The notes under the pieces are model-generated. The model searched no databases. It saw only the letters and a program-made list of their open reading frames with translations, and was not told the origin of the DNA. From Betaproteobacteria bacterium (GTDB lineage Bacteria > Pseudomonadota > Gammaproteobacteria > Burkholderiales > Casimicrobiaceae): 64,000 nt of DNA. Shown here piece by piece: positions 56,001 through 64,000 of this stretch. Made by a program: the position numbers and the translations under genes. The stretch covers positions 62,001-126,000 of the forward strand of contig JADJWJ010000020.1 in NCBI GenBank assembly GCA_016716425.1, given 5' to 3'. Every line of letters begins with the position of its first letter. The stretch's first letter is position 1.

Positions 56001-57508
56001 CGGGGCCGCTGCCGGTGGCGCCCCCCGTCCCCTGACAGTGTCATCCCAGCGGACGCGAGCCACGAATCCGCGGGAAAGGGCGGCGAATCGGCGGGTCGCT
56101 CCGGAAGGAAGCGCGATCCGCGGGGCGCTTTGCGCCTCGGGATGACGCCGAGGAATTCCCACGGCGGGTCAGAGCGGGTGAGGGGAAGTGGCGCAGGGCG
56201 CTCCGCCACGAGCGCCCCGGGCAGCCGCACGCTCGCGAGCTGGCGCGACCGGTACGTACCGGCGTCGAGGATGAACTCGGTCTCGGCGGTCAGCGCCTCG
56301 AGGTTCGAACCCAGCAAGCGGTAGAGCGTGTCGTCGAAGCGCAGCACGTCGACGGGCGCGACGATCTCCCCGCCCTCGACCCAGAACGTCGCGAAGCGCG
56401 TCATGCCGGTGATCCGCGCGGCCGGCCGGTCCGAGTAGTTGAGGTAGTGCAGGTTGCCGATGGCGAGGCCCGTGTCCAGCGCCGCCAGCGCGTCGGCCGC
56501 CGGCAGGTCGCCGCCGGCCATCGTGAGCGACTCCGGCATCTCGGCGGCGTTGGCGCCGTTCTCCGCGAGCGCGAACTCGCGCGCGGTGCGCGGGCTCACG
56601 AGCGAGCCGACCAGCGCGCCGCCGGTCACGAGCGGCACGCGCGGCGGGCGCGCGAAGCCCTCCGCCTGGAATGCGGGCGCGACGCCGGCTGCGGTGTCCT
56701 CGGCGAGTTCCACGCGCGGGTCGAGCGTCTGTCCGTCCTGCATCTTCAGCAGCGGCGACTGCCGCGTCGCGAGCGCGCGGCCGGAGAAGCCGCCCCAGCA
56801 CAGCAGCGCGGCGATCTCCTCCATCGCCGACGGCGACAGGTACGCGCGGTACGTCCCGGGCGCGAGCGCGCGCGACGGCCGTCCGATCAGCGCCAACTGC
56901 TCGCGCGCGGTCGCCATCTTGCGCTCGAAGCCCGCGGAGTCCCACGCGAATCCCGCGCAGCCGGTCTTCACCGCCTTGTCCGTGCGGTGGTAGAGGCTCC
57001 ACTGCAGGTTGAACGCCGTCGTTGCGTGCCAGTTGCGTTGGCCTTCCGAGTTGGCGAACCCCCGCCAGACGGGCCCGGCCGCGTAGATGCCGACGAGGTC
57101 GTGCGGCGCCGCCGCCGCGAGGATCTCGTCGATCACCGCTTCCGACGGCGGCAGCGGCGCGTCGCGCACCGACCGGCTGCAGCGGACCTCGGACGGCAGC
57201 AGCAGCAGCGGATCGTCGGCAAGCTCGGGCAGCGCGGTGCGCAGGCCGGCGAGGGCATCGCGCACCGCCTGCCCGTCGGCGGCGAGGTCCCCGGTCAGCG
57301 ACAGCGTGTGCTCGCCGTGGCGCGCGCCGGCGATCAGGCGCAGCGACAGGTAGCGCTGTGCGACGGTGCCGGGCTGGCGCACCTTGCCGCGGTTGAAGCG
57401 CACGAAGTCGGTCTCTTCGGCGTCGAGCGTCGCGGTGAAGCGCTCGCCGGCGGCGAGCGCCTGCTGCGCGACCGCCGCAAGGCTTTCGAAGTAGGGTTCC
57501 ATGTCCAT
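55910..57508 (-). CDS. TldD/PmbA family protein (PmbA/TldE-like) with read-through C-terminus
   Basis: 532 residues as read. The core (about 1-440) follows PmbA/TldE: EETDFVRFNRGKVRQPGTVA, YLSLRLIAGARHGEHTLSLT, LLKMQDGQTLDPRVELAED, LHYLNYSDRPAARITGMTRF. It lacks the HExxxH zinc motif, as TldE partners do, while the upstream gene supplies it. TldD-TldE pairs process small peptides and antitoxins. After about residue 445 the frame runs through an intergenic repeat and 91 bases antisense to the ATPase gene, so the natural stop seems lost or shifted. The 5' gap to tldD holds another repeat. Confidence 0.82.
   Translation of the reverse strand: MDMEPYFESLAAVAQQALAAGERFTATLDAEETDFVRFNRGKVRQPGTVAQRYLSLRLIAGARHGEHTLSLTGDLAADGQAVRDALAGLRTALPELADDPLLLLPSEVRCSRSVRDAPLPPSEAVIDEILAAAAPHDLVGIYAAGPVWRGFANSEGQRNWHATTAFNLQWSLYHRTDKAVKTGCAGFAWDSAGFERKMATAREQLALIGRPSRALAPGTYRAYLSPSAMEEIAALLCWGGFSGRALATRQSPLLKMQDGQTLDPRVELAEDTAAGVAPAFQAEGFARPPRVPLVTGGALVGSLVSPRTAREFALAENGANAAEMPESLTMAGGDLPAADALAALDTGLAIGNLHYLNYSDRPAARITGMTRFATFWVEGGEIVAPVDVLRFDDTLYRLLGSNLEALTAETEFILDAGTYRSRQLASVRLPGALVAERPAPLPLTRSDPPWEFLGVIPRRKAPRGSRFLPERPADSPPFPADSWLASAGMTLSGDGGRHRQRPRQPTARACSPCQPFGIDASSRCVYGSRGLR
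56036..56153. repeat. Intergenic repeat with TGTCATCCC / GGGATGACG ends
   Basis: About 118 bases bounded by TGTCATCCC (56039-56047) and GGGATGACG near the right end, with internal GCGCTTTGCGC and CCGCGG palindromes. It has the look of a short dispersed repeat or MITE. It lies between the ATPase stop and the PmbA-like gene and extends the latter's reading frame. Confidence 0.45.
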
Positions 57509-57596
57509 CCGTGTGCGATGTGGCCGGCCGGCCCGGCTACGCGCAAGGCGTCGGCACATTGCTTCCGGTTCGGTTGCGGCCCGCGCGTGCAATCGC

Positions 57597-57702
57597 TCGT
57601 CGTCCCCGCGAAGGCGGGGACCCAGCGTCGTTGAATGCTCGCCGGGACGCACGCCCGCAACGCCGCGGGGTTCCCGCCTTCGCGGGAACGACGGGTGCAT
57701 AG
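57597..57702. repeat. Pair of inverted CGCGAAGGCGGG repeats
   Basis: GTCCCCGCGAAGGCGGGGAC (57602-57621) and GTTCCCGCCTTCGCGGGAAC (57671-57690) are two hairpin-forming units in inverted order, the widespread betaproteobacterial CGCGAAGGCGGG type. They lie between tldD and the PmbA-like gene. Confidence 0.6.
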
Positions 57703-57742
57703 GACTCACGGCTCGCGGAAGCAACGTCTTGAAAGTCCACTG

Positions 57743-59172
57743 TCAGCTCTCGCCGCCGAACACGTCGACGCCGGAGAACACGCACGCCGGCGACGCGTGC
57801 CCGACGCGGATCACCTGCGACGGCTCGCCCTTGCCGCAGTACGGCGTGCCGAGCACCTGCATGGTGTCGGCGTTGCCGACGCGCGCGAGGCTGCGCCAGA
57901 AAGAGGCCGAGATTCCCCGGTAGTTCGGGTTCTTGACGACGTGGCCCACCACGCCGTTCTCGATCATGCGGCCGCGTTCGCAGCCGAACTGGAACTTGTT
58001 GCGCGAGTCGTCGATCGACCACGAGCAGTTCGTCTCCAGCAGCACGCCGCGCTCGATGCCGGCGACGAGGTCGGCCAGCGACGTGTCTCCGGCTCGAGGT
58101 TGAGGTTCGCCATCCGGTCGATCGGCGGCCGGTTCCAGTTGTCGGCGCGCGCGTTGGCCACCCCGGGCAGCCCGGCGCGCGCCTGCGAGATCGCGCCGCC
58201 CAGCGGCCGCTCGAGGATCCCGTTGCGGATCAGGTGGACGCGCTCGGCGCGCGTGCCGTCGTCGTCGTACGCGTAGCTCGCGAGCTCCTCCGGCCGCGTC
58301 GGGTCGAACGTCACGTTGAGCAGGTCCGAGCCGTAGCGGAAGCTGCCGAACATGTCGGGCGTGACGAAGCTCGTGCCCGCGAAGTTGCGCTCGTCGCCCA
58401 GGATGCGGTCGAGCTCCAGCGGATGGCCGATCGACTCGTGGATCTGCAGGATCATCTGGTCCGGCGCCAGCAGCACGTCCATCGTGCCGCTGGGGCAGTT
58501 GGGCGCGACGAGGAGCTCGAGCGCCTCCTCCGCGATCCGCCGGCCGGCGTCGGCGAAGCCGAAGCGGGCCAGCACCTCGACGCCGCCCTGCTGGCAGATG
58601 CCGCGATAGCCGTTGAGCGAGCGCGACTGCGTGACGCCGCCGTCGTGGGCGGTGACCGCGATGCCGGGCATCAGGAAGCGGTAACGCTGCACGACGTCCC
58701 CGCCGGCGCTGGTGACGAGGCGGTGCGTGGCCGTCCGCACCTCCACGCCCGCCTCCCAGTCGACGATCCGCGGATCGCGGCCGGCCGCGCGCGACTCCTC
58801 GTGCAGCAGTTCGTACCACTCGCGGCGCGACGGGCCGGCGGCGGCGAGCGACGGCGACGCGTACTCGCCGCGCGGCGCGGGCCGCGGCAGCGTGCGCGAG
58901 TCGACCAGCGAGAGGCGCGCGGTCGCGCGGGCCCAGAACGCGGCCCGCTCCAGCGCCGCGGCGAGCCCGGCGGCCGACAGGTCGCCGGTGGCGGCGTAGC
59001 CGTAGCCGCCGTCCGCGTACACGGTCGCCATCGCGCCGCGGTCGGTCGACGCCGAGTACGGCATCGCGACGTTCTTGCGCACGGCGAAGCTCTCGCTGCG
59101 CTCTTCGACGAAGCGCAGCGACCAGAAGTCGGCACGAAGGTCGAAGGAGGGAAGGGGGCCGCCGAAGGGCAT
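57743..59172 (-). pseudogene. tldD: TldD-family zinc metalloprotease, single frameshift
   Basis: About 476 residues when both frames are joined. The zinc site is HESIGH (245-250) with Glu253, followed by GTSFVTPDMFGSFRYGS and YAYDDDGTRAERVHLI. Near 58089 the reading frame breaks in MANLNLEP: a missing base in a C/G run (minus-strand GGG reads GG) moves the sequel into another frame, which continues GDTSLADLVAGIERGVLLE to VFSGVDVFGGES. All catalytic residues lie before the break. A consensus error is as likely as real inactivation. It acts with the PmbA-like protein downstream. Confidence 0.85.
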
Positions 59173-59236
59173 CAGGGTCTCCTGACGGTGCGGTACGCCC
59201 GCCGCCCGCCTGTTCGGCGCAGTTCGGGGCCCTGGT

Positions 59237-59683
59237 TCAACGCGGGCCCCCGGTCACGCGCATCGGGTCGTGCCAGCGCAGTCCCGGAAACCGCGCGAAG
59301 TCGCCGTCGGTCGATTGCAGGACCAGTCCATGCTCGATCGCCAGTGCGGCCAGGTGGGCGTCCGGCACGAGATCGGCCTGCACGCCACGCGTTCCCAGCA
59401 AGCTGCCGAGTACGCTCGCGTGCCGTGGCGTCGGTGCCGGAATCCAGGCCACGTCTGCTCCCAGCCAGGCGGTCACCTGCTGCCACGCGGCATCGACGTG
59501 CGCCGGCCGTTCGAATACCCGCGGGTTGGTCACGATGCGGAGGAACGCGAGCAGACTCGGCCACGGCAGTCCGACCGGCGCGTCCCCGGACAGTTGAGCA
59601 TCCAGCCATCCGTGGGCCTGCGGGTGCTGCGGAAACGACGTGACGTACGCGTAGATCAGGAGATTGGCGTCGACCAGGATCAC
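59237..59683 (-). CDS. vapC: PIN-domain toxin, VapC-type
   Basis: 148-residue PIN-like ribonuclease, starting [13 protein letters not shown] with the first acidic residue Asp5; later acids lie in [16 protein letters not shown] and [13 protein letters not shown]. The second-helix position usually held by Glu reads [13 protein letters not shown] without an acid, as in one VapC subgroup. It cleaves RNA when free of antitoxin. Its GTG overlaps the antitoxin TGA (GTGA), the classic toxin-antitoxin coupling. Confidence 0.87.
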   Translation of the reverse strand: MILVDANLLIYAYVTSFPQHPQAHGWLDAQLSGDAPVGLPWPSLLAFLRIVTNPRVFERPAHVDAAWQQVTAWLGADVAWIPAPTPRHASVLGSLLGTRGVQADLVPDAHLAALAIEHGLVLQSTDGDFARFPGLRWHDPMRVTGGPR

Positions 59684-59928
59684 GCGAACGATTCGCCTTC
59701 CGTCACCGCCAGGACCTCCGCCACGTTGTCGACATTGCCGAGCCGGCAGCGGCCGAGGTCGGCGGTGCCGGTGGCGAAAGGTTGGCGCTGCCGAGGCGGG
59801 CCTTCCATCTGTTTCAGGCCTTCGCGCAGCGCCTCGTTGACGAGGTCCTTGAGCGACTGCTGGCGATCCTTGCGCAGGCGCTCGATGACCGCGGCCACGT
59901 CCGTGTCGAGCGTGAGCGTCGTTCTCAT
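59680..59928 (-). CDS. Ribbon-helix-helix antitoxin of the VapC pair
   Basis: 82 residues. [20 protein letters not shown] is the ribbon-helix-helix DNA-binding start seen in VapB-like/CopG-like antitoxins, followed by [19 protein letters not shown]. The C-terminal half ([14 protein letters not shown] to the end) is the likely toxin-binding tail. It should neutralise the PIN toxin and repress its own promoter. AT-rich bases just upstream (CATAATATCATTGATG region, 59939-59954) probably hold the promoter. Confidence 0.85.
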   Translation of the reverse strand: MRTTLTLDTDVAAVIERLRKDRQQSLKDLVNEALREGLKQMEGPPRQRQPFATGTADLGRCRLGNVDNVAEVLAVTEGESFA

Positions 59929-59981
59929 GCATCGAAGCATAATATCATTGATGCTCTGATGTCAATCCTGCCACGAGCCGG

Positions 59982-60512
59982 TCAGGACGGTGGTCGTTCC
60001 GGTCCGTCGGCGGGCGACGCCCGTCCGAAGCGGTCGAGCGCCTCACCGGTCACCCGCGCGATCCGCCAGTCGGGGAGGACCGTCGCCCCCATCCGCTGGT
60101 AGAAGCCGATCGCCGGGGTGTTCCAGTCGAGCACCGCCCACTCGAACCGGCCGCACCCGCGCGCGCGCGCGACCGCGGCGAGCTCGCCGAGCAGCCGGCC
60201 GCCCAAGCCCACGCCGCGGTGCTCCGGGTAGACGAAAAGGTCTTCCAGCCACAGGCCGCGGCGGCCGAGGAACGTCGAGAAAGTGTGGAAAAACAGCGCG
60301 AAACCGGCGGCGACGCCCGTTTCGCCGCCGGCGCGGGCAATCAAGGCCTCCGGCCCGGGCAGCGCGCCGAACAGGGCGTCGGCGAGCCGTTCCTCGTCGG
60401 CGACGACGAGGTGCGCCAGCCGCTCGTAGTCGGCGAGCGCACGGACCATGCGCATGAGGTCCGGCACGTCGGCCGGCGTCGCCGGTGCGATTGCGAACGG
60501 CGCGGCGCTCAT
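59982..60512 (-). CDS. GNAT N-acetyltransferase, diamine acetyltransferase-like
   Basis: 176 residues. IAPATPADVPDLMRMVRALADYE opens the fold, motif A is LEDLFVYPEHRGVGLGGRLLGEL (acetyl-CoA pyrophosphate loop RGVGLGG), and motif B is CGRFEWAVLDWNTPAIGFYQRMGA. This pattern is close to spermidine/spermine acetyltransferases and related amine acetyltransferases. The acceptor is not certain. It is 16 bases upstream of no further gene on this strand until the antitoxin; the second GNAT gene lies 16 bases before it, so the two may be co-transcribed. Confidence 0.85.
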   Translation of the reverse strand: MSAAPFAIAPATPADVPDLMRMVRALADYERLAHLVVADEERLADALFGALPGPEALIARAGGETGVAAGFALFFHTFSTFLGRRGLWLEDLFVYPEHRGVGLGGRLLGELAAVARARGCGRFEWAVLDWNTPAIGFYQRMGATVLPDWRIARVTGEALDRFGRASPADGPERPPS

Positions 60513-60528
60513 GGGTGCGCTCCTGCGC

Positions 60529-61026
60529 TCATGCCGCGCGCAGGCCGAGGATCACGAGGTCGCGCTCGACGCCGTCGAGTTCCGCCACGCGCGGCAGGCG
60601 CCCCCATGCTGCAAAGCCGGCCCGCGCGAAAAGCGCGATCGAAGGCGCGTTGTGGCCGAACACGAACGCGAGAAACGTACGGATTCCCAGTATGCCGGCA
60701 TGCTGCAGCGCGTGCGCGAGCAGCGTGCCGCCGATGCCTTGCCGCTGCGCCTGCGGCGCGACGTAGACGCCGACCTCCACGGTCGCGTGGTATGCCGGGC
60801 GCCCGTAGAACGAACGCAGCGACAGCCAGCCTTGCGGCGCCTGGTTTTGTGCATTGCACCAAACCCATAACGGACGCGTGGCCGGATCGAACTCGGCGAA
60901 CCAGTTCTGCCGGTCGGCGACGGTCACCGGCGCGGTGTCGGCGGTGGCCGTGCGCCCGGGGACCGAATCGTTGTAGATCGCAACGATATCTGGCAAATCA
61001 GCGGGTTGTGCGGTGCGGATCGGCAT
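60529..61026 (-). CDS. GNAT N-acetyltransferase, phosphinothricin acetyltransferase (PAT)-like
   Basis: 165 residues. PADLPDIVAIYNDSVPGRTATAD, FDPATRPLWVWC and SVYV-type motif A (VGVYVAPQAQRQGIGGTLLAHAL) with QRQGIGG as the acetyl-CoA loop, then FGHNAPSIALFARAGFAAWG. This is the PAT/MnaT subgroup that acetylates phosphinothricin, methionine sulfone or similar amino acids. ATG 61026 (MPIRTAQPADL) is chosen by homology. It is divergent from the TonB-dependent receptor. Confidence 0.85.
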   Translation of the reverse strand: MPIRTAQPADLPDIVAIYNDSVPGRTATADTAPVTVADRQNWFAEFDPATRPLWVWCNAQNQAPQGWLSLRSFYGRPAYHATVEVGVYVAPQAQRQGIGGTLLAHALQHAGILGIRTFLAFVFGHNAPSIALFARAGFAAWGRLPRVAELDGVERDLVILGLRAA

Positions 61027-61182
61027 CGTTGGCGAAATTGCAACAAACGGGCGGCGGCCATTGTAGCAATCGCAACCTTTCGTTGCCGGCGAATTCCCGG
61101 CTGGGTTAACGTTTCGCCTGTGTGCCGGAGGGCGGACGCGTGTCCGTTCGGGGGGCATCCATCAATTCTGGGGGTTTTCCAC

Positions 61183-63924
61183 ATGAAATTTCAGCGGAAG
61201 AAAGTCGCGATCGCGCTGGGCGTAGGCGGAGTCGCACTGGTCGCTGGCGGCTCGGTCGTCGCGCAGGACATCCGGGTCAACGTGACGGGCACCAACATCA
61301 AGCGCGTCGACACCGAAACCTCGGCGCCGATCGAAGTCATCACCCGCGAGGACATCCAGGCGTCCGGCCTGCAGACGATCCAGGAGGTCGTGCGCCAGAT
61401 CACCGCGAACAACAACGGCGGCATCGCGCCGTCGTTTACCAACGGCTTCTCCGCGTCCGGCAGTGCGGTTTCGCTGCGCGGCCTCGGCCCGAACAACACC
61501 CTCGTCCTCGTCAACGGTCGCCGGCTGGCCAACTTCGGCCTGGCGGATGACGGCCACGCGTCGTACCCCGACCTGTCCCAGCTCCCGTTCGATGCCGTCG
61601 AGCGCATCGAGGTGCTGAAGGACGGCGCCTCCGCCATCTACGGCTCCGACGCCGTCGCAGGCGTGGTCAACGTGATCCTGCGCCAGCAGTTCACGGGCTT
61701 CACGGCGACGGGCACCTACGGTACCGACTACAAGGGCAACGCCGACCAGTGGAAGGTCGCGTTGACCGGCGGTATCGGCGACCTCACCAAGGACCGCTAC
61801 AACGCCTTCGTGTCGTTCGACTACCAGAAGCAGGACCCCTTCCCGAGCAACAAGGCGCGCGACTACATGGGCAGCAACGACCTGCGCTCGATGGGCGGGT
61901 ACGACCAGCGCCTCGGCAATCCTTTCGTCCTCGGCATCAACTCGGTCAACGGCAACGTCCGGCCGGTGAACCCGGCGACGAATGCGCTGGTCGGTACCTA
62001 CCAGCCGCTGCCCGGGACCTGTCCGACAGGCATACTCAGCGACGGTTTCTGCCTGTGGGAGACGAAGGACTGGACCGACCACATGCCCGAGATCGAACGC
62101 GCCAACGTGTACGCGCGCGGTGCGTTCAACTTCACACCCGACATCCAGGGCTACACCGAACTGTCGTACTTCAAGGTCACGACCGACACGCGCGGCACCC
62201 CGACCGCCATGCGGGGCAACTGGTTCAACCCGCAGACCCTCTCGATCGTGTCCTCCACCGGCACGGCCAACCTTCCGGTCGGCCACCCGGACAATCCGTT
62301 CTCGGCCAACGGCCAGGCCGCGCGCATGTACTACACCGATGCCGCGCTGGGCGGCCGCGATGCCCATTACGAAACCGACACGCAGCGCTATCTGCTCGGC
62401 GTCAAGGGCGCGACGGCAGGCTGGGACTGGGACCTGGCGGGCCTGTACATCCGCAGCGACACCGACGTCACGCGGAAGAATTTCTACAGCTACGACCGGA
62501 TGCTGCAGGGGCTGGCCGGCACCGGCCCGTACGGCTACTACCGGGTCGGCGCCAACGCCAACCTCAACAATCCCGCGATCTACGACTGGATCGCGCCGGA
62601 CCGCTCGTGGAGCATCAAGTCGGAGAACACGATCTTCGACGCCAAGGCCTCGCGCGACATCTACAAGCTGCAGGGCGGGCAAATGGCGCTGGCCGTCGGC
62701 TACCAGTTCATGAAGGAGGAGTTGTCGAACCCGGGCACGCCAGGCACGGAGACCGGCAATGTCGTGGGCCTCGGCTACTCGGCGGCGTTCGGCTCGCGCG
62801 ACATCAACGCGCTGTTCGCGGAACTGTACGCGCCGGTCCTCAAGAACCTGGAAATCACGGCGGCCATTCGCTGGGACGATTACTCCGACGTCGACTCGAC
62901 GTGGAACCCGAAGATCGGCGCCAAGTGGACGGTCATCCCGTCGCTCGTGCTGCGCGGCACGTGGGCCACGGCGTTCCGCGCCCCCGGCCTGTACGAGACG
63001 TCGACCGCCAACGCATCGGCCGGCTTCACGACGGCGTCCGACCCGATCCGCTGCCCGGTCACCGGCGCGGCGGCCGACTGCCAGGGGACGGTGCTCGGCA
63101 TCAACACCGGCAACCCGTTCATCAAGCCTGAGACGTCGGACACGTGGACGGTCGGCGTGATCTGGGAGCCCGTGCCCGGCCTGTCCGGAACGCTGGACTA
63201 CTGGAACATCGAAACGCAGGACCAGATCACGATCGGCAGCGTGCAGGGCGTGCTCAACAATCCGGGCAACTTCCCCGCCGCGACCATCGGCCGCGACTCC
63301 AACAACCTGCCGGGCATCCCGAACTCGGGGACGGTGCTGTACGTGCAGACGCCGTATCAGAACGCGAATACGGTCAAGACCGATGGCATCGACCTCGACA
63401 TCGTCTGGCGGATCCCGACGAAGGACTGGGGTACGTTCACTCCCCAGTTCCAGTGGACGCACATCTTCAACTACAGCCAGACGCTGGGCGGCATCGAGTA
63501 CAAGTACGCGGGCACCAACGGCAACTACGACGTGTCGTCGGCACAGGGCACGCCGGAAGACCGCTGGAACCTGATCCTCGGCTGGTCGCGCGGACCGTGG
63601 ACCGCGACGGGCACCGTCCGCTTCGTCAGCGGCTACGACGAGATCCCATGGGAAGGCGAGCCGGTCCCCGACGCGTGCCTGTGGCACTGGTCGGACGACC
63701 AGACCGGCTGCTCGGTGGACTCATTCACGACGTTCGACCTTTCGGCCTCCTACAAGGGCTTCAAGAACTGGGAGATCTTCGGGTCGATCATCAACGTGTT
63801 CAACGAAAAGGCGCCGTTCGCGCCGGCCGCGGCGTACGGTCTCGTCAACTACAACTACAACTACTCGGCCTCCGGGGCCACCGGCACGCAGTTCAACCTG
63901 GGCGTCCGCTACACGTTCAACTAG
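61183..63924 (+). CDS. TonB-dependent outer-membrane receptor
   Basis: 913 residues. Signal peptide VAIALGVGGVALVAGGSVVA, then a TonB-box-like VNVTGTNIKRVDTE and plug domain (APIEVITREDIQASGLQTIQ, AVSLRGLGPNNTLVLVNGRR, VERIEVLKDGASAIYGSDAVAG). The beta-barrel extends to the C-terminal aromatic residue pattern GTQFNLGVRYTFN. Plug type resembles large receptors of Xanthomonas-like and marine bacteria used for polymers, peptides or sugars. No N-terminal signalling domain or transporter partner is adjacent, so the ligand is unknown. It is monocistronic with its own terminator. Confidence 0.93.
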   Translation: MKFQRKKVAIALGVGGVALVAGGSVVAQDIRVNVTGTNIKRVDTETSAPIEVITREDIQASGLQTIQEVVRQITANNNGGIAPSFTNGFSASGSAVSLRGLGPNNTLVLVNGRRLANFGLADDGHASYPDLSQLPFDAVERIEVLKDGASAIYGSDAVAGVVNVILRQQFTGFTATGTYGTDYKGNADQWKVALTGGIGDLTKDRYNAFVSFDYQKQDPFPSNKARDYMGSNDLRSMGGYDQRLGNPFVLGINSVNGNVRPVNPATNALVGTYQPLPGTCPTGILSDGFCLWETKDWTDHMPEIERANVYARGAFNFTPDIQGYTELSYFKVTTDTRGTPTAMRGNWFNPQTLSIVSSTGTANLPVGHPDNPFSANGQAARMYYTDAALGGRDAHYETDTQRYLLGVKGATAGWDWDLAGLYIRSDTDVTRKNFYSYDRMLQGLAGTGPYGYYRVGANANLNNPAIYDWIAPDRSWSIKSENTIFDAKASRDIYKLQGGQMALAVGYQFMKEELSNPGTPGTETGNVVGLGYSAAFGSRDINALFAELYAPVLKNLEITAAIRWDDYSDVDSTWNPKIGAKWTVIPSLVLRGTWATAFRAPGLYETSTANASAGFTTASDPIRCPVTGAAADCQGTVLGINTGNPFIKPETSDTWTVGVIWEPVPGLSGTLDYWNIETQDQITIGSVQGVLNNPGNFPAATIGRDSNNLPGIPNSGTVLYVQTPYQNANTVKTDGIDLDIVWRIPTKDWGTFTPQFQWTHIFNYSQTLGGIEYKYAGTNGNYDVSSAQGTPEDRWNLILGWSRGPWTATGTVRFVSGYDEIPWEGEPVPDACLWHWSDDQTGCSVDSFTTFDLSASYKGFKNWEIFGSIINVFNEKAPFAPAAAYGLVNYNYNYSASGATGTQFNLGVRYTFN

Positions 63925-63950
63925 AGCGGTTCGCGTTCCATGCAAGTTCG

Positions 63951-63979
63951 ATCCGGCGGGGCAACCCGCCGGATTTTTT
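63951..63979 (+). terminator. Strong rho-independent terminator
   Basis: Perfect 10-bp stem ATCCGGCGGG (63951-63960) / CCCGCCGGAT (63965-63974) with a GCAA tetraloop and a T-run to 63979, 26 bases after the receptor stop codon. Confidence 0.9.
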
Positions 63980-64000
63980 GTAGCGAAGTCGGGATCCGAG

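Noticed and set aside
56301..56312. tRNA T-loop-like GGTTCGAAC
   Set aside because: It lies inside the PmbA-like coding frame and no acceptor or anticodon arm can be folded around it.

Overview
The window is very GC-rich chromosomal DNA and reads as a Betaproteobacterium, most likely an uncultured member of the Burkholderiales. Supporting signs are a Bug/TctC-type solute receptor, a class I PHA synthase, a lolC-lolD pair, bamD divergent from rluD-pgeF, and a recJ-COG4255 pair. No rRNA, tRNA, CRISPR array, complete insertion sequence or replication origin was seen. One poly-G stretch and two single-base frameshifts suggest draft-quality or metagenome-derived sequence.

Layout. 0-4 kb: the tail of a peptide-type binding protein, an SDR gene remnant, a terminator and a Tat-exported flavoprotein. 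4.6-12 kb: single genes, namely a secreted beta-propeller protein, an MFS transporter, an SDR, an AstC/ArgD-type aminotransferase with a RidA partner, and DUF423. 12-17.5 kb: a Bug receptor, then an RND efflux adaptor and pump. 17.7-23.1 kb: a complete ugpBAECQ operon for glycerol-3-phosphate and glycerophosphodiester uptake. It carries an extra three-helix membrane gene, an internal terminator-like hairpin after ugpB and a palindrome over its promoter. 23.2-29 kb: a 119-bp tandem repeat, phaC, a ZIP metal transporter, pgeF-rluD and bamD.

29.2-32.9 kb is an accessory island of minus-strand genes: two VOC/PhnB-like proteins, a RibD-C/DHFR-like protein and an ABC_sub_bind receptor of visibly lower GC. 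It also holds an integron-type attC site directly downstream of a cupin gene, whose body is replaced by a poly-G artefact. 33-41.5 kb returns to core genes: a DinG/YoaA helicase, a secreted Cys-containing protein, FabG/PhaB-type reductase, recJ, a COG4255 protein and lolCD.

41.7-46.7 kb is one overlapping minus-strand catabolic operon: IclR regulator, cupin, ABC permease, NMT1-type receptor, ATPase and an atypical DHDPS/NAL-family aldolase-lyase, with a perfect palindrome just upstream of the IclR start. 46.9-48.1 kb holds a short AlkA-type glycosylase and DUF2062. 48.1-56 kb is a peptide/opine-type ABC operon: two tandem family 5 receptors, OppB with a 3' frameshift, OppC with an unusual repeat-bearing insertion, and a fused OppDF ATPase. 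56-59.2 kb holds a TldD/PmbA-type protease pair, the TldD member frameshifted. A VapBC-type toxin-antitoxin pair, two GNAT acetyltransferases and a TonB-dependent receptor with a strong terminator close the window.

The gene content points to a scavenging heterotroph: five binding-protein-dependent uptake loci, PHA storage, efflux, and an outer-membrane receptor.
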